From: Actinoplanes sp. KI2
GTDB taxonomy: Bacteria > Actinomycetota > Actinomycetes > Mycobacteriales > Micromonosporaceae
Length of the DNA stretch: 57,637 nucleotides
NCBI RefSeq assembly: GCF_025630775.1
Contig: NZ_JAOSZE010000054.1
Span: 1-57,637, forward strand
Direction: 5' to 3'
A model generated the notes under the pieces. The model saw only the letters and a program-made list of their open reading frames with translations. It did not search any database and had not been told where the DNA came from. Within the stretch, counting starts at the first letter, position 1, and every line of letters begins with the position of its first letter. A program made the translations under genes and the position numbers. Of this stretch, positions 17,598-26,620 are shown one piece after another.

Positions 17598-18944
17598 ATG
17601 CCCAAAAAACTCGCCGTCGCGGCGGCCGCACTCCTTTTCCTGACCACCGCCTGCTCGGGCGCCGGCTCGACCGGGTCCAGCGGCGGCGGTGCCGACAACA
17701 CGATCACCGCGCTGATGGTCGGCAACCCGCAGATGGAGGACATTCAGAAGCTGACCGCCGACAACTTCACCAAGCAGACCGGGATCACGGTGAAGTTCAC
17801 GATCCTCCCGGAGAACGAACTGCGCGACAAGGTCACCCAGGACGTCGCGAACCAGGGCGGGCAGTACGACGTCGCGACCGTCGGCGCGTACGAGGTGCCG
17901 ATCTGGGCGAAGAACGGGTGGCTGCACGAGCTCTCCACGCAGGCCCAGGCGGATTCGTCCTACGACGTGAACGACCTGCTCAAGCCGATGGTCCAGGCGG
18001 TCAGCGGTGAGGACGGCAAGATGTACGCGGCGCCGTTCTACGGCGAGTCCTCGTTCCTGATGTACAACAAGGACCTGTTCGCGGCCAAGGGCCTGACCAT
18101 GCCCGAGCACCCGACCTGGCAGCAGGTCGCCGGCTTCGCCGCCAAGCTGAACGACAAGAGCAAGGGCGTGGCCGGGATCTGCCTTCGCGGCCTGCCCGGC
18201 TGGGGTGAGCTCTTCGCGCCGCTGACGACCGTGGTCAACACGTACGGTGGCACCTGGTTCGAGAAGGACTGGACGCCGAAGGTCAACGCGCCCGAGTTCA
18301 CCGCGGCCACCCAGTTCTACGTCGACCTGATCAAGAAGTACGGCGAGTCCGGCGCACCGCAGGCCGGCTTCACCGAGTGCCTCAACACGTTCGGCCAGGG
18401 CAAGGCGGCCATGTGGTACGACGCGACCTCGGCGGCCGGCACGCTCGAGGACCCGAACGCCAGCAAGGTGGCCGGCAAGGTCGGCTACGTGTACGCGCCG
18501 GTCGACAAGACCGAGTACTCCGGCTGGCTGTGGACCTGGGCGTGGGCGATGCCGAAGACCACCAAGAAGGCGGACGCGGCCTGGAAGTTCATCTCCTGGG
18601 CGACCAGCAAGGACTACGAGCAGTTGGTCGGCAAGAACCTCGGCTGGTCCCGGGTGCCGTCCGGCAAGCGCACCTCGACGTACTCGATCCCCCAGTACAA
18701 GGATTCCGCGAAGGCCTTCGCCGACGTCACGCTCGGCTCGATCGAGCACGCCAATCCGCAGAACCCGGGCCTGCAGCCGCGGCCGGCGCTGGGCGTCCAG
18801 TACGTCGGCATCCCCGAGTTCTCCGACCTGGGCACCAAGGTGTCGCAGGAGGTGAGCGCGGCCATCGCCGGCAGCACCACGGTTGACAAGGCGCTCGCCG
18901 ACGGCCAGAAACAGGCCGAAGACGTGGCGAAGAACTACAAGTAG
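17598..18944 (+). CDS. smoE: Polyol ABC transporter substrate-binding lipoprotein
   Basis: The 448-residue family 1 solute-binding protein has a lipoprotein signal with lipobox LTTAC (Cys19). Segments such as QYDVATVGAYEVPIWAKNGW, YAAPFYGESSFLMYNKDLF and SGWLWTWAWAMPKTTKKADA match binding proteins of the sorbitol/mannitol (SmoE/MtlE) type. It is placed between a DeoR regulator and two permeases plus a polyol dehydrogenase, which supports a sugar-alcohol substrate. A short inverted repeat (CCGTTT, AAACGG) lies just upstream around its ribosome binding site. Sorbitol versus mannitol or another polyol cannot be decided. Confidence 0.85.
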   Translation: MPKKLAVAAAALLFLTTACSGAGSTGSSGGGADNTITALMVGNPQMEDIQKLTADNFTKQTGITVKFTILPENELRDKVTQDVANQGGQYDVATVGAYEVPIWAKNGWLHELSTQAQADSSYDVNDLLKPMVQAVSGEDGKMYAAPFYGESSFLMYNKDLFAAKGLTMPEHPTWQQVAGFAAKLNDKSKGVAGICLRGLPGWGELFAPLTTVVNTYGGTWFEKDWTPKVNAPEFTAATQFYVDLIKKYGESGAPQAGFTECLNTFGQGKAAMWYDATSAAGTLEDPNASKVAGKVGYVYAPVDKTEYSGWLWTWAWAMPKTTKKADAAWKFISWATSKDYEQLVGKNLGWSRVPSGKRTSTYSIPQYKDSAKAFADVTLGSIEHANPQNPGLQPRPALGVQYVGIPEFSDLGTKVSQEVSAAIAGSTTVDKALADGQKQAEDVAKNYK

Positions 18945-19868
18945 ATGACCACCACGGTCAGCCGGCCGGACGTGCGGATCCAGCCGCCCGTCCGGCCGCA
19001 CCCGAGCAAAGAACGCTGGATACGCCGGGCGCCCCTGCTGCCCGCCCTGATCTTCGCGATTGTCATCACGCAGATCCCGTTCCTCTACACCCTCTATCTG
19101 TCCACGTTGCACTGGAATGCGCTCAAGCCGGGCACCCACGAGTTCATCGGCCTGCAGAACTACGTGACCGTGCTGACCGACGAGCGACTGCGCGCGGCCC
19201 TGGTCAACACCGTGATCCTGACGGCCGGCGCGGTGCTCTTCTCGATGATCCTGGGGCTCGGGCTGGCGCTGCTGCTGGACCGCAGCTTCGTCGGGCGGCC
19301 GGTCGTCCGTACTCTCCTGATCACACCGTTCCTGGTGATGCCGATCGCGGCGGCCCTGCTGTGGAAGCACGCGATCTTCAATCCGGCGTACGGCCTGATC
19401 AACGGTATCTTCGGCGGCTCGACGGACTGGATCTCGTCCTACCCCAAGGGCGCCGTGATCACCACGTTGGTCTGGCAGTGGACGCCGTTCATGATGCTGA
19501 TCCTGCTGGCCGGCCTGCAGTCGCAGTCGACCGAGGTGATCGAGGCGGCCCGGGTGGACGGCGCGAACGCCTGGCAGGTCTTCCGCCGGATGACCCTGCC
19601 GCACCTGCGGCAGTACCTCGAACTGGGCGGCCTGCTCGGCTCGATCTACCTGGTCAACACGTTCGACGCGGTCTTCAGCATCACCCAGGGCGGGCCGGGC
19701 ACGGCGACGACCAACCTGCCGTACGAGATCTATCTGACCACCTTCCGCAAGTTCGAGTACGGCGAGGCGTCGGCGGCCGGCGTGGTCGTGGTGATCCTCA
19801 CGATCATCGTGGCCACCTTCGCGCTCCGGGTCATCTCGAGCCTCTTCCGGATCGAGGCCAATTCATGA
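18945..19868 (+). CDS. smoF: Polyol ABC transporter permease 1
   Basis: The 307-residue protein has six predicted membrane helices and the cytoplasmic EAA loop EAARVDGANAWQVFRRM that contacts the ATPase. Its ATG directly follows the stop codon of the binding-protein gene. Similar to SmoF/MtlF-type inner-membrane components. The operon has no ATPase gene, so an MsmK-like ATPase encoded elsewhere probably energises it. Confidence 0.88.
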   Translation: MTTTVSRPDVRIQPPVRPHPSKERWIRRAPLLPALIFAIVITQIPFLYTLYLSTLHWNALKPGTHEFIGLQNYVTVLTDERLRAALVNTVILTAGAVLFSMILGLGLALLLDRSFVGRPVVRTLLITPFLVMPIAAALLWKHAIFNPAYGLINGIFGGSTDWISSYPKGAVITTLVWQWTPFMMLILLAGLQSQSTEVIEAARVDGANAWQVFRRMTLPHLRQYLELGGLLGSIYLVNTFDAVFSITQGGPGTATTNLPYEIYLTTFRKFEYGEASAAGVVVVILTIIVATFALRVISSLFRIEANS

Positions 19869-19881
19869 GAGGGCGTGGCCG

Positions 19882-20697
19882 ATGAGGGCCCGGCTGAGCA
19901 ACACCGTTTGGGGAACCGTCGCCTGGATCGCCGGGATCGTCTTCGTCTTCCCGGTGATCTGGATGGTGCTGACCAGCTTCAAGCAGGAGGAGGCGGCCGC
20001 CGGCAACCCGCCGACCTGGGTCTTCACTCCCACCCTGGATCAGTACGCCCAGGTCTTCGACCGCAACATCACGCCGTTCCTGCTCAACTCGCTGATGGCC
20101 AGCATCTTCTCCACGCTGCTGGTGGTGACGCTGGCGACGCCCGCGGCGTACGCGCTCTCCCTGCGCCCGGTCGCGAAATGGACCGACGCGCTGTTCTTCT
20201 TCATCAGCACCAAGATGATGCCGGCCGTCGCGGCATTGCTGCCGATCTATCTCCTGGCGAAGCATCTGGGAATGCTGGACAACATCTGGACCATGGTCAT
20301 CCTCTACACGGCGATGAACCTGCCGCTCGCGGTCTGGATGATGCGCAGCTTCCTGCTGGAGGTGCCGCGGGAGGTGCTGGAGGCCGGCGAGGTGGACGGC
20401 GCGTCGCTGCCCACCTCGATTCGAAAGATCATCATGCCGATCGTCTCGCCCGGCCTCGCGGCGACCGGCCTGATCTGCTTCATCTTCGCCTGGAACGAGT
20501 TCTTCCTGGCGGTGAACCTGACCGCGACCAACGCCGGCACCGCGCCGATCTTCCTGGTCGGGTTCATCTCGTCCGAGGGGCTCTTCCTGGCCCGGCTCTG
20601 CGCGGCGGCGACGCTGGTCTCGCTGCCGGTGCTGATCGCCGGCTGGGTGGCGCAGAACAAACTGGTCCGCGGCCTGTCGATGGGAGCCGTCAAGTGA
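19882..20697 (+). CDS. smoG: Polyol ABC transporter permease 2
   Basis: The 271-residue permease has about six helices, the FVFPVIWMVLTSFK N-terminal segment common in carbohydrate permeases and the EAA loop EAGEVDGASLPTSIRKI. It partners the preceding permease, 13 bases upstream. Its stop overlaps the GTG start of the dehydrogenase (GTGA), indicating coupled translation. Confidence 0.88.
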   Translation: MRARLSNTVWGTVAWIAGIVFVFPVIWMVLTSFKQEEAAAGNPPTWVFTPTLDQYAQVFDRNITPFLLNSLMASIFSTLLVVTLATPAAYALSLRPVAKWTDALFFFISTKMMPAVAALLPIYLLAKHLGMLDNIWTMVILYTAMNLPLAVWMMRSFLLEVPREVLEAGEVDGASLPTSIRKIIMPIVSPGLAATGLICFIFAWNEFFLAVNLTATNAGTAPIFLVGFISSEGLFLARLCAAATLVSLPVLIAGWVAQNKLVRGLSMGAVK

Positions 20698-21683
20698 AAG
20701 CAGCCGTCGTTGTCACGCCCGGGAGCATCGAGATACAGGACGTTCCCGACCCGACGCCCGGCCCGGCGGAGGTGGTGGTGCGGCCGGCCGCGGTCGGCAT
20801 CTGCGGCACCGATCTGCACATCATGGACGGCGAGTTCGCCCCGGCCTTCCCGATCGTGCCGGGGCACGAGCTGGCCGGCGAGATCGTCGCGATCGGGTCG
20901 GCGGTCACCGGCTACGCGGTCGGTGACCAGGTGGCCGTCGACCCCTCGCTGTACTGCGGACACTGTTACTACTGCAAGCGGGCCCGGGGCAACCAGTGCG
21001 AGAACTGGGCCGCGATCGGGGTGACCGTGCCGGGCGGCGCGGCCGAGCTGGTGGTCGCGCCGATGGCGAACCTGTTCAGGCTCCCCGCGTCGCTGCCGGC
21101 GCGGGATGCGGCGCTGATCGAGCCGCTGTCCTGCGCGGTACGCGGCTTCGACGTGCTGCCGCGGCGGCTGGCCTCGTCGTACCTGATCTACGGCGCGGGC
21201 ACGATGGGGCTGATGATGCTGGAGCTCGCCAAACGCTCCGGCGCCGAGTCGGTGTCCGTCGTCGATCTGAACCCGGCCCGGCTGGAGACGGCGAAACGGC
21301 TCGGCTGCTCGGCGGCGACGACCTTCGCCGACGACTTCGTCGCGCCGCGCGGGTTCGACGTGGTCATCGACTGCACGGGCGCGCCGGCCGCGATCCGGGA
21401 CGGGTTGTCCAGGGTCGGGCGCGGCGGGACGTTCCTGCAGTTCGGCGTGGCGAACTACGACGCGCGGGTGGAGATCGAGCCGTACGAGATCTACCGGCGC
21501 GAGATCACCATCACCGGGTCGATGGCGGTGCTGCACAGTTTCGACCGGGCCGGGCAGATGCTGGCCGCCGGCGTCCTCGACCCGTCGATCTTCGTCTCGC
21601 ACCGGTTCCCGCTGACCTCGTACCCGATGGCGCTCGATCAGTTCCGCCGGGGCGAGGGCCGGAAGATCCTCATCGAGCCCTGA
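20694..21683 (+). CDS. Zinc-dependent polyol (sorbitol-type) dehydrogenase
   Basis: This 329-residue medium-chain dehydrogenase has the catalytic zinc residues Cys37 (VGICGTDLH), His58-Glu59 (PGHE) and a full structural-zinc set (CGHCYYCKRARGNQC), then a Rossmann fold (YGAGTMGLMMLELAKRSGA) and an acidic NAD-selecting residue (VVDLNP). Translational coupling to the polyol permease genes indicates that it oxidises the imported polyol to the ketose with NAD. GTG start at 20694 overlaps the previous stop. The exact substrate is inferred from context. Confidence 0.88.
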   Translation: MKAAVVVTPGSIEIQDVPDPTPGPAEVVVRPAAVGICGTDLHIMDGEFAPAFPIVPGHELAGEIVAIGSAVTGYAVGDQVAVDPSLYCGHCYYCKRARGNQCENWAAIGVTVPGGAAELVVAPMANLFRLPASLPARDAALIEPLSCAVRGFDVLPRRLASSYLIYGAGTMGLMMLELAKRSGAESVSVVDLNPARLETAKRLGCSAATTFADDFVAPRGFDVVIDCTGAPAAIRDGLSRVGRGGTFLQFGVANYDARVEIEPYEIYRREITITGSMAVLHSFDRAGQMLAAGVLDPSIFVSHRFPLTSYPMALDQFRRGEGRKILIEP

Positions 21684-21704
21684 GCGCGCTCCACAGGCGT
21701 CGGC

Positions 21705-21730
21705 GGTGGGGCGCCTACGGGCGTCCCACC
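21705..21730. terminator. Hairpin with UACG tetraloop
   Basis: GGTGGGGCGCC, TACG, GGCGTCCCACC: an 11-bp stem with one G-U pair and a cUACGg tetraloop, an exceptionally stable RNA hairpin. It lies 22 bases after the dehydrogenase stop and overlaps the end of the minus-strand binding-protein remnant, so it may terminate from both sides. Confidence 0.6.
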
Positions 21731-22036
21731 GGGGTCGCCGGGTCGCCGTCGACCGCGGCCTGCAGCAGCGGGGTCAGCTTCTCCAGCAGGAACGGCAGGC
21801 TCAGCGGGGTGACGAAGGACGTGGCCGCGCCGGCCAGTTCCGTGCTCTCCAGATAGACGTCGCGGCCCTCGGTCCTCACCCCGAGCTTCGCGTAGAGCGG
21901 GTCGGCCTGCACCTTCGCCTTGTCCGTGTCGTACTTGTCGACCAGCCAGATCAGCGCGTCGGTGTCGAGCAGATCGGTGCGCTCCTTGCTCAGGTTCGCG
22001 CCGAACTCCTCGCCGGTCACCTCGGCCAGCCACCGC
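21715..22036 (-). pseudogene. Siderophore-binding protein, C-terminal remnant
   Basis: The last 107 or so residues match FepB/FhuD-like iron-siderophore binding proteins (LSKERTDLLDTDALIWLVDK, DPLYAKLGVRTEGRDVYLES, FVTPLSLPFLLEKLTPLL). The signal peptide and the whole N-terminal lobe are absent: upstream of about 22036 the sequence belongs to a truncated permease on the other strand. Normally such a gene is divergent from the permease genes, as here, so a deletion took out both 5' ends and the shared promoter. Confidence 0.8.
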
Positions 22037-22049
22037 GGTGGAGCGGGAG

Positions 22050-22481
22050 TCCTCGACGATCGTGCAGCTCGCCCCGTTCCTGGTGGCCGGGATGCTGCTG
22101 GCGCTGGCACTGGGCCGGCAGCTGAACGCGCTGGCGCTCGGCGACGCGTCGGCCACCTCGATGGGCGCGAAACCCCGCCGGATCCGCGCGCTCGGCATGG
22201 TCGCGATCACGCTTCTCTGCGGCGCCGCCACCGCCGCGTCCGGGCCGATCTGGTTCCTCGGGCTCGCCGTCCCGTACACGGCCCGCATGGTCGTCGGCTC
22301 GGACCACCGCTGGATCCTGGCGTACGCGCTGGTCCTCGGCCCGGCCCTGGTGCTCGCCTCGGACGTGCTCGGCCGCGTGCTGGTCGCCCCGGCCGAGCTG
22401 CCGGTCGGCGTGGTCACCGCGTTCCTCGGCGCGCCGCTGTTCATCGCGCTGTGCCGCCGACGCCGGCTGAGTGTCCTGTGA
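22050..22481 (+). pseudogene. FecCD-type permease, C-terminal remnant
   Basis: Only about the last 140 residues of a FecCD/BtuC-like permease remain (LAPFLVAGMLLALALGRQLN, LALGDASATSMGA, GPIWFLGLAVPYTARMVVG, LPVGVVTAFLGAPLFIAL). The family usually has about 330 residues, so the first five or so helices are missing. Its stop overlaps the GTG of the next permease (GTGA), showing it was the first gene of a coupled fep-like operon. It abuts the truncated binding protein at about 22036-22060. Confidence 0.82.
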
Positions 22482-23551
22482 CCGCCCCGGGACTGAGCCT
22501 CAGCCGGGTGGGCGGCTCAAGGCGGATCGTCATCGGCAGCCGGTCCGGCCGCCTCTCGCTGCGGGTGCCGTTGCGCACGGTGCTGGTCGGCGCCGGCCTG
22601 CTGCTGACCTCGCTGGCCGTCTCGCTGGTCAGCCTGACCTCGGGCGACTTCCCGGTGCCGGTGGCCGACGTGCTGCGCAGCCTGGCCGGCCAGGGCGACG
22701 CCGGCACCGACTTCATCGTCCGGGAGCTGCGGCTGCCCCGGGTGCTGATCACGCTGCTGGTCGGCGCGGCGTTCGGGGCCGGCGGCACGATCTTCCAGAG
22801 CCTGACCCGCAACCCGCTGGGCAGCCCGGACTTCGTCGGCCTGACCGTGGGCGCGGCGACCGGCGCGCTGATCGTGATCCTGCTGCTCGACCGCGACGGG
22901 GTCAGCGTGGCGATCGGCGCGATCGCCGGCTGCCTGGCCACCGCGGCCGGCATCTACCTGCTCGCGTTCCGCCGCGGCGTGCACCCGTTCCGGCTGGTGC
23001 TCATGGGCATCGGCGTCTCGGCGCTGCTCGAGGCGACGAACTCGTACCTGATCTACCGGGCCCGGCTGGACGAGGCGGTCGCCGCGCAGGTCTGGCTGAT
23101 CGGCAGCACCAACGGGCGCGGCTGGACCGAGGTGATCCTGGTCGGCGTCGCGGTCGCGGTGCTGCTCCCGATCGCGCTCTACCACGGCCGGCACCTGGAC
23201 ATGCTGTCGCTCGGCGAGGAGACCGCCATCCTGCACGGCGTCCCGGTCGAGCGCAGCCGGGCGGTGCTCGCGCTCGCCGGGGTGGCGCTCGCCGCCGCGG
23301 CCACCGCCGCGGCCGGGCCGATCGCGTTCGTGGCGCTCGCCGCCGGTCCCCTGGCCGGACGGCTCACCCGCTCGCCGCACGCCGGGATCCTGCCCGGCGC
23401 GCTGATGGGCGCGGCGCTGTTGAGCGTCAGCGACTGGCTCGCCCAGCACGCGTGGCCGGGCGGGGCCGTCCCGGTCGGCACCGTCACCGCCGCGCTCGGC
23501 GGCATCTACCTGACCTGGCTGCTGGTCCACGAACGACGGAGAGTGGCATGA
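22478..23551 (+). CDS. FecCD-type iron-siderophore permease
   Basis: The 357-residue protein is full length for a FecCD permease: RELRLPRVLITLLVGAAFGA, QSLTRNPLGSPDFVGLTVGA, MLSLGEETAILHGVPVERSR and GGAVPVGTVTAALGGIYLTW. About nine or ten helices. GTG at 22478 overlaps the stop of the truncated first permease, and its own stop overlaps the ATPase start (ATGA). Because the partner permease and binding protein are broken and the operon promoter is probably deleted, it is likely silent or works with other components. Confidence 0.88.
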   Translation: MTAPGLSLSRVGGSRRIVIGSRSGRLSLRVPLRTVLVGAGLLLTSLAVSLVSLTSGDFPVPVADVLRSLAGQGDAGTDFIVRELRLPRVLITLLVGAAFGAGGTIFQSLTRNPLGSPDFVGLTVGAATGALIVILLLDRDGVSVAIGAIAGCLATAAGIYLLAFRRGVHPFRLVLMGIGVSALLEATNSYLIYRARLDEAVAAQVWLIGSTNGRGWTEVILVGVAVAVLLPIALYHGRHLDMLSLGEETAILHGVPVERSRAVLALAGVALAAAATAAAGPIAFVALAAGPLAGRLTRSPHAGILPGALMGAALLSVSDWLAQHAWPGGAVPVGTVTAALGGIYLTWLLVHERRRVA

Positions 23552-24396
23552 GCACGAACCACCCGCGGCTGGCGGCGAAGACCCTGACCCTGGCGTACGA
23601 CAAGCGGGTGATCGTGGAGGACCTCGACGTGCGGATCGCCGACGAGTCGTTCACGGTCATCGTCGGCCCGAACGCGTGTGGCAAGTCCACCCTGCTGAAG
23701 TCGCTGGCCCGGGTGCTGAAGCCGCGGTCCGGCGCGGTCCTGCTGGACGGGCAGGCGATCGCCTCGTACCCGTCCAAGCAGGTCGCCAGGCAGCTGGGCA
23801 TGCTGCCGCAGTCGCCGGTGGTGCCCGGCGGGATCGTCGTCGAGGAGCTGGTCGCCCGCGGCCGGTTCGCGCACCAGAGGCTGCTGAGCCAGTGGTCGCC
23901 GCAGGACGAGGCCGCGGTGACCGACGCGATGCGACGGACCGAGGTCGCCGACCTGGCCGACCGGTTCGTCGACGAGCTCTCCGGCGGGCAGCGGCAGCGG
24001 GTGTGGCTGGCCAGGGCGCTCGCCCAGCAGACCCCGATCCTGCTGCTCGACGAGCCGACCACCTTCCTCGACCTGTCCCACCAGTTCGAGGTGCTCGACC
24101 TCTGCGCCGTGCTGCACGAGCAGGGCCGCACGATCGTCGCGGTGCTGCACGACCTGAACCAGGCCTGCCGGTACGCCACCGAGCTGATCGTGATGAAGGA
24201 CGGCGAGGTGCTGGCCCAGGGCGCACCGGCCGAGGTGATGACCGCGGAGCTGGTCGAGCGGGTGTTCGCGATGCCCTGCCGGGTGATGGACGACCCCGAG
24301 ACCGGCACCCCGATGATCGTTCCGGCCGGCCGGGAGCGCCGGAACGCCGCTCGCACCGGGCGCACGCCGGCCATGGACGAGATCTCCGTCGATTGA
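23548..24396 (+). CDS. Iron-siderophore ABC transporter ATPase
   Basis: This 282-residue FepC/FecE-type ATPase has Walker A (GPNACGKST), Q-loop (LGMLPQSP), signature (LSGGQRQRVWLARAL), Walker B (ILLLDEPTTFLDL) and H-loop (AVLHDLNQA). ATG at 23548 overlaps the permease stop. It should power siderophore import with the adjacent FecCD permease, but two upstream genes of the system are truncated. The tail after residue 255 (RNAARTGRTPAMDE) is not conserved. Confidence 0.9.
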   Translation: MSTNHPRLAAKTLTLAYDKRVIVEDLDVRIADESFTVIVGPNACGKSTLLKSLARVLKPRSGAVLLDGQAIASYPSKQVARQLGMLPQSPVVPGGIVVEELVARGRFAHQRLLSQWSPQDEAAVTDAMRRTEVADLADRFVDELSGGQRQRVWLARALAQQTPILLLDEPTTFLDLSHQFEVLDLCAVLHEQGRTIVAVLHDLNQACRYATELIVMKDGEVLAQGAPAEVMTAELVERVFAMPCRVMDDPETGTPMIVPAGRERRNAARTGRTPAMDEISVD

Positions 24397-24427
24397 TCTC
24401 GGTAGCCGAACCGTAATCGGATCCACC

Positions 24428-24455
24428 TTGCAAACACGTCACTGATCGATAGATT
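24428..24455 (+). promoter_or_regulatory. Candidate promoter of the liv operon
   Basis: TTGCAA, 16 bases, TAGATT in an unusually AT-rich stretch about 50 bases upstream of the liv binding-protein gene. It resembles a housekeeping sigma promoter. Prediction from sequence only. Confidence 0.4.
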
Positions 24456-24506
24456 CAGCTGTATATATGCACCAACCCGAATCCAACGTCGGGAAGGGGC
24501 TCTGCC

Positions 24507-25739
24507 ATGAGGTCCGGATCTGCTGTTCTCGCATCGACGGTGGCCTGCTCGCTCGCCCTCGCGGCGTGCGGATCCAAGGGCGAGGCGCCGTCCGGCGGTT
24601 CGAGTGGCGGCGACACCCTGGTCATCGGCGCATCGTTGTCGCTGACCGGCGCGCTCGCCCGGGAGGGCAAGCTGACCCAGGAGGGCTACCAGCTCTGCCA
24701 GGACAGGGTGAACGCCGCGGGCGGCGTCCCGGTCGGCGGCAAGAAGCTCAAGCTCGCCATCCAGTTCCAGGACGACACCTCCAAGCCGGACACCGCCGCC
24801 CAGCTGGTCGATCAGTTCAACGACAAGGGCGTCAAGCTCATCCTCGCCTCGTACGGCTCGGCGAACACCGAGGCGCAGGCGGCGGTGATCGAGCGCAACG
24901 GGCAGGTCATGGTCGACTCCGCCGGCGCCGACAACAAGATCTTCAGCAAGGGGTACAAGCGCACCTTCGCGGTGCTCTCCCCGGCCACCGAGTACGCCTC
25001 GTCCATCGTCAAGTCGATCGCCGAACTGGCCCAGCCGAAGCCGAAGACGGTCGTCTTCCTCTCCGCCGACGACGGCTTCTCCAAGACCGTCACCGAGGGC
25101 GGCATGAAGACCGCCCAGGAGCAGGGCTTCACCGTGCAGAGCCCGCAGTACTTCAAGAGCGGGACCTCCGACGTGAGCTCCTCGCTGATCAAGGTCAAGG
25201 GCCAGCGGCCCGATGTGATCATCGGCTCGGTGCACCTGGTCGAGGGCATCGCGATCGTCAAGCAGGCCAAGGAGCTCGGGGTGGTGCCGGCCGGCGGCTT
25301 CGGCGAGACCGTCGCCCCGCCCACGCCCGACTTCGCCAAGACGCTCGGCCCGCAGGCCGAGAACGTGCTCGGCTCCAGCCAGTGGACCCCGTCCACCAAG
25401 GGCGAGGACAAGTACTTCGGCAACGCCCAGCAATACTCCGCCGACATCAAGGCCAAGTTCGGCCACGACGCCGAATACCACGACGCCGAGGCCAGCGCCG
25501 CGTGCCTGGCCCTGACACTGGCCGCCGAGGCGGCCGGCGACACCAGCCCCGACAAGGTCCGCGACGCGCTCGCCGGGCTGGACACCACATCCTTCTTCGG
25601 CAAGATCAAGTTCGACGCCACCGGCCAGAACGTCTACAAGCCGATGTCGGTGATCCAGATCCAGCAGGGCAGGGCCGTGACCGTGTGGCCGGCCGACGCG
25701 GCCCAGGCCAAACTCGTCTGGCCCGGCACCACGCCATGA
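24507..25739 (+). CDS. livJ: Branched-chain amino-acid-type ABC substrate-binding lipoprotein
   Basis: The 410-residue LivJ-like (type 1 periplasmic) binding protein has a lipobox (LALAAC, Cys21) and the family pattern VIGASLSLTGALAREG, ASYGSANTEAQAAVIERNGQ and PDVIIGSVHLVEGIAIVKQA. It heads a complete five-gene operon (binding protein, two permeases, two ATPases). The ligand could be a branched-chain amino acid or a different small molecule; this family includes urea and aromatic binders. Start ATG 24507 follows GGGAAGGGGC. Confidence 0.88.
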   Translation: MRSGSAVLASTVACSLALAACGSKGEAPSGGSSGGDTLVIGASLSLTGALAREGKLTQEGYQLCQDRVNAAGGVPVGGKKLKLAIQFQDDTSKPDTAAQLVDQFNDKGVKLILASYGSANTEAQAAVIERNGQVMVDSAGADNKIFSKGYKRTFAVLSPATEYASSIVKSIAELAQPKPKTVVFLSADDGFSKTVTEGGMKTAQEQGFTVQSPQYFKSGTSDVSSSLIKVKGQRPDVIIGSVHLVEGIAIVKQAKELGVVPAGGFGETVAPPTPDFAKTLGPQAENVLGSSQWTPSTKGEDKYFGNAQQYSADIKAKFGHDAEYHDAEASAACLALTLAAEAAGDTSPDKVRDALAGLDTTSFFGKIKFDATGQNVYKPMSVIQIQQGRAVTVWPADAAQAKLVWPGTTP

Positions 25740-26620
25740 CCTCATTCCTCCAGGCGACCCTCTACGGGCTGCTGCAGGGTGGCCTGCTCGGGCTGATCGC
25801 GGTCGGGTTCTCCCTGGTCTGGGGCGTGATGAACATCGTCAACCTGGCCCACGGCGCGTTCGTGGTGCTGGGCGCGTACGTCGGCTGGCAGGTCAACGAC
25901 CGGCTGGGCCTGGACCCCTTCCTCGGCATGTTCGTCGCCGCGGCGGTGCTCTTCGCGCTCGGCTACGGGCTCCAGCGGTGGCTGATCAACCTGGTCGTCA
26001 ACGGGCCGGTGTTCATCACGCTGCTGCTGACCTTCGGGCTCGACCTGATGATCGTGCAGGCGATGAACATCGCCTTCTCCGCCGACTACCGCAGCATCCC
26101 GACCTCGTACGCGGGCAACAGCCTGCACGTCGGCGGGATCCGGCTGCCGCTGGGCCGGACGCTGGCGTTCGTCGTGTCGGTCGCCGTGACGCTCGCCCTC
26201 GTGGCGCTCATCAACCGCACCCGCACCGGTCTGTCCATCATGGCCACCGGGATGGACCGTGGCGCGGCCCGGCTGATGGGCATCCGGGCGCGGCACGTGT
26301 ACGCGCTGACCTTCGGGATCGCCGCGGGTCTGGCCGGCATGGCGGGCACCATGGTCGGCACGGTCGGGACGTTCAACCCCGCGGCGGCGGGCGGATACAC
26401 CCTGCTGTCGTTCGTCATCGCCGTGCTGGGCGGCCTGGGCAACATGTACGGCGCGTTGCTCGGCGGCCTGGTGATCGGGCTGGTCGAGGCGTGGGCCGGG
26501 CAGTACCTGCCCGGCACCTGGATCAACGCCCTGGCGTTCCTGGTGCTGGTCGTGGTGCTGATCGTCCGGCCGTCCGGCCTGGTCGGGCGGGCCTACTACG
26601 CGGCCAGGCTGGAGGTGTGA
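25736..26620 (+). CDS. livH: Liv-type ABC permease LivH
   Basis: The 294-residue LivH-like permease has about eight helices and the typical beginning LYGLLQGGLLGLIAVGFSLV, with MNIVNLAHGAFVVLGAY and AVLGGLGNMYGALLGGLVIG. ATG overlaps the previous stop (ATGA). It forms the membrane pore with LivM. Confidence 0.92.
   Translation: MTSFLQATLYGLLQGGLLGLIAVGFSLVWGVMNIVNLAHGAFVVLGAYVGWQVNDRLGLDPFLGMFVAAAVLFALGYGLQRWLINLVVNGPVFITLLLTFGLDLMIVQAMNIAFSADYRSIPTSYAGNSLHVGGIRLPLGRTLAFVVSVAVTLALVALINRTRTGLSIMATGMDRGAARLMGIRARHVYALTFGIAAGLAGMAGTMVGTVGTFNPAAAGGYTLLSFVIAVLGGLGNMYGALLGGLVIGLVEAWAGQYLPGTWINALAFLVLVVVLIVRPSGLVGRAYYAARLEV

Noticed and set aside
20304..21602. Long minus-strand frame opposite the polyol permease and dehydrogenase
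   Set aside because: Arg/Asp/Gly-rich without recognisable motifs; the plus strand has complete conserved domains.
24467..25739. Plus-strand open frame running across the liv binding protein and into livH
   Set aside because: Its first part is an out-of-frame shadow of the binding protein; only the livH part is real.
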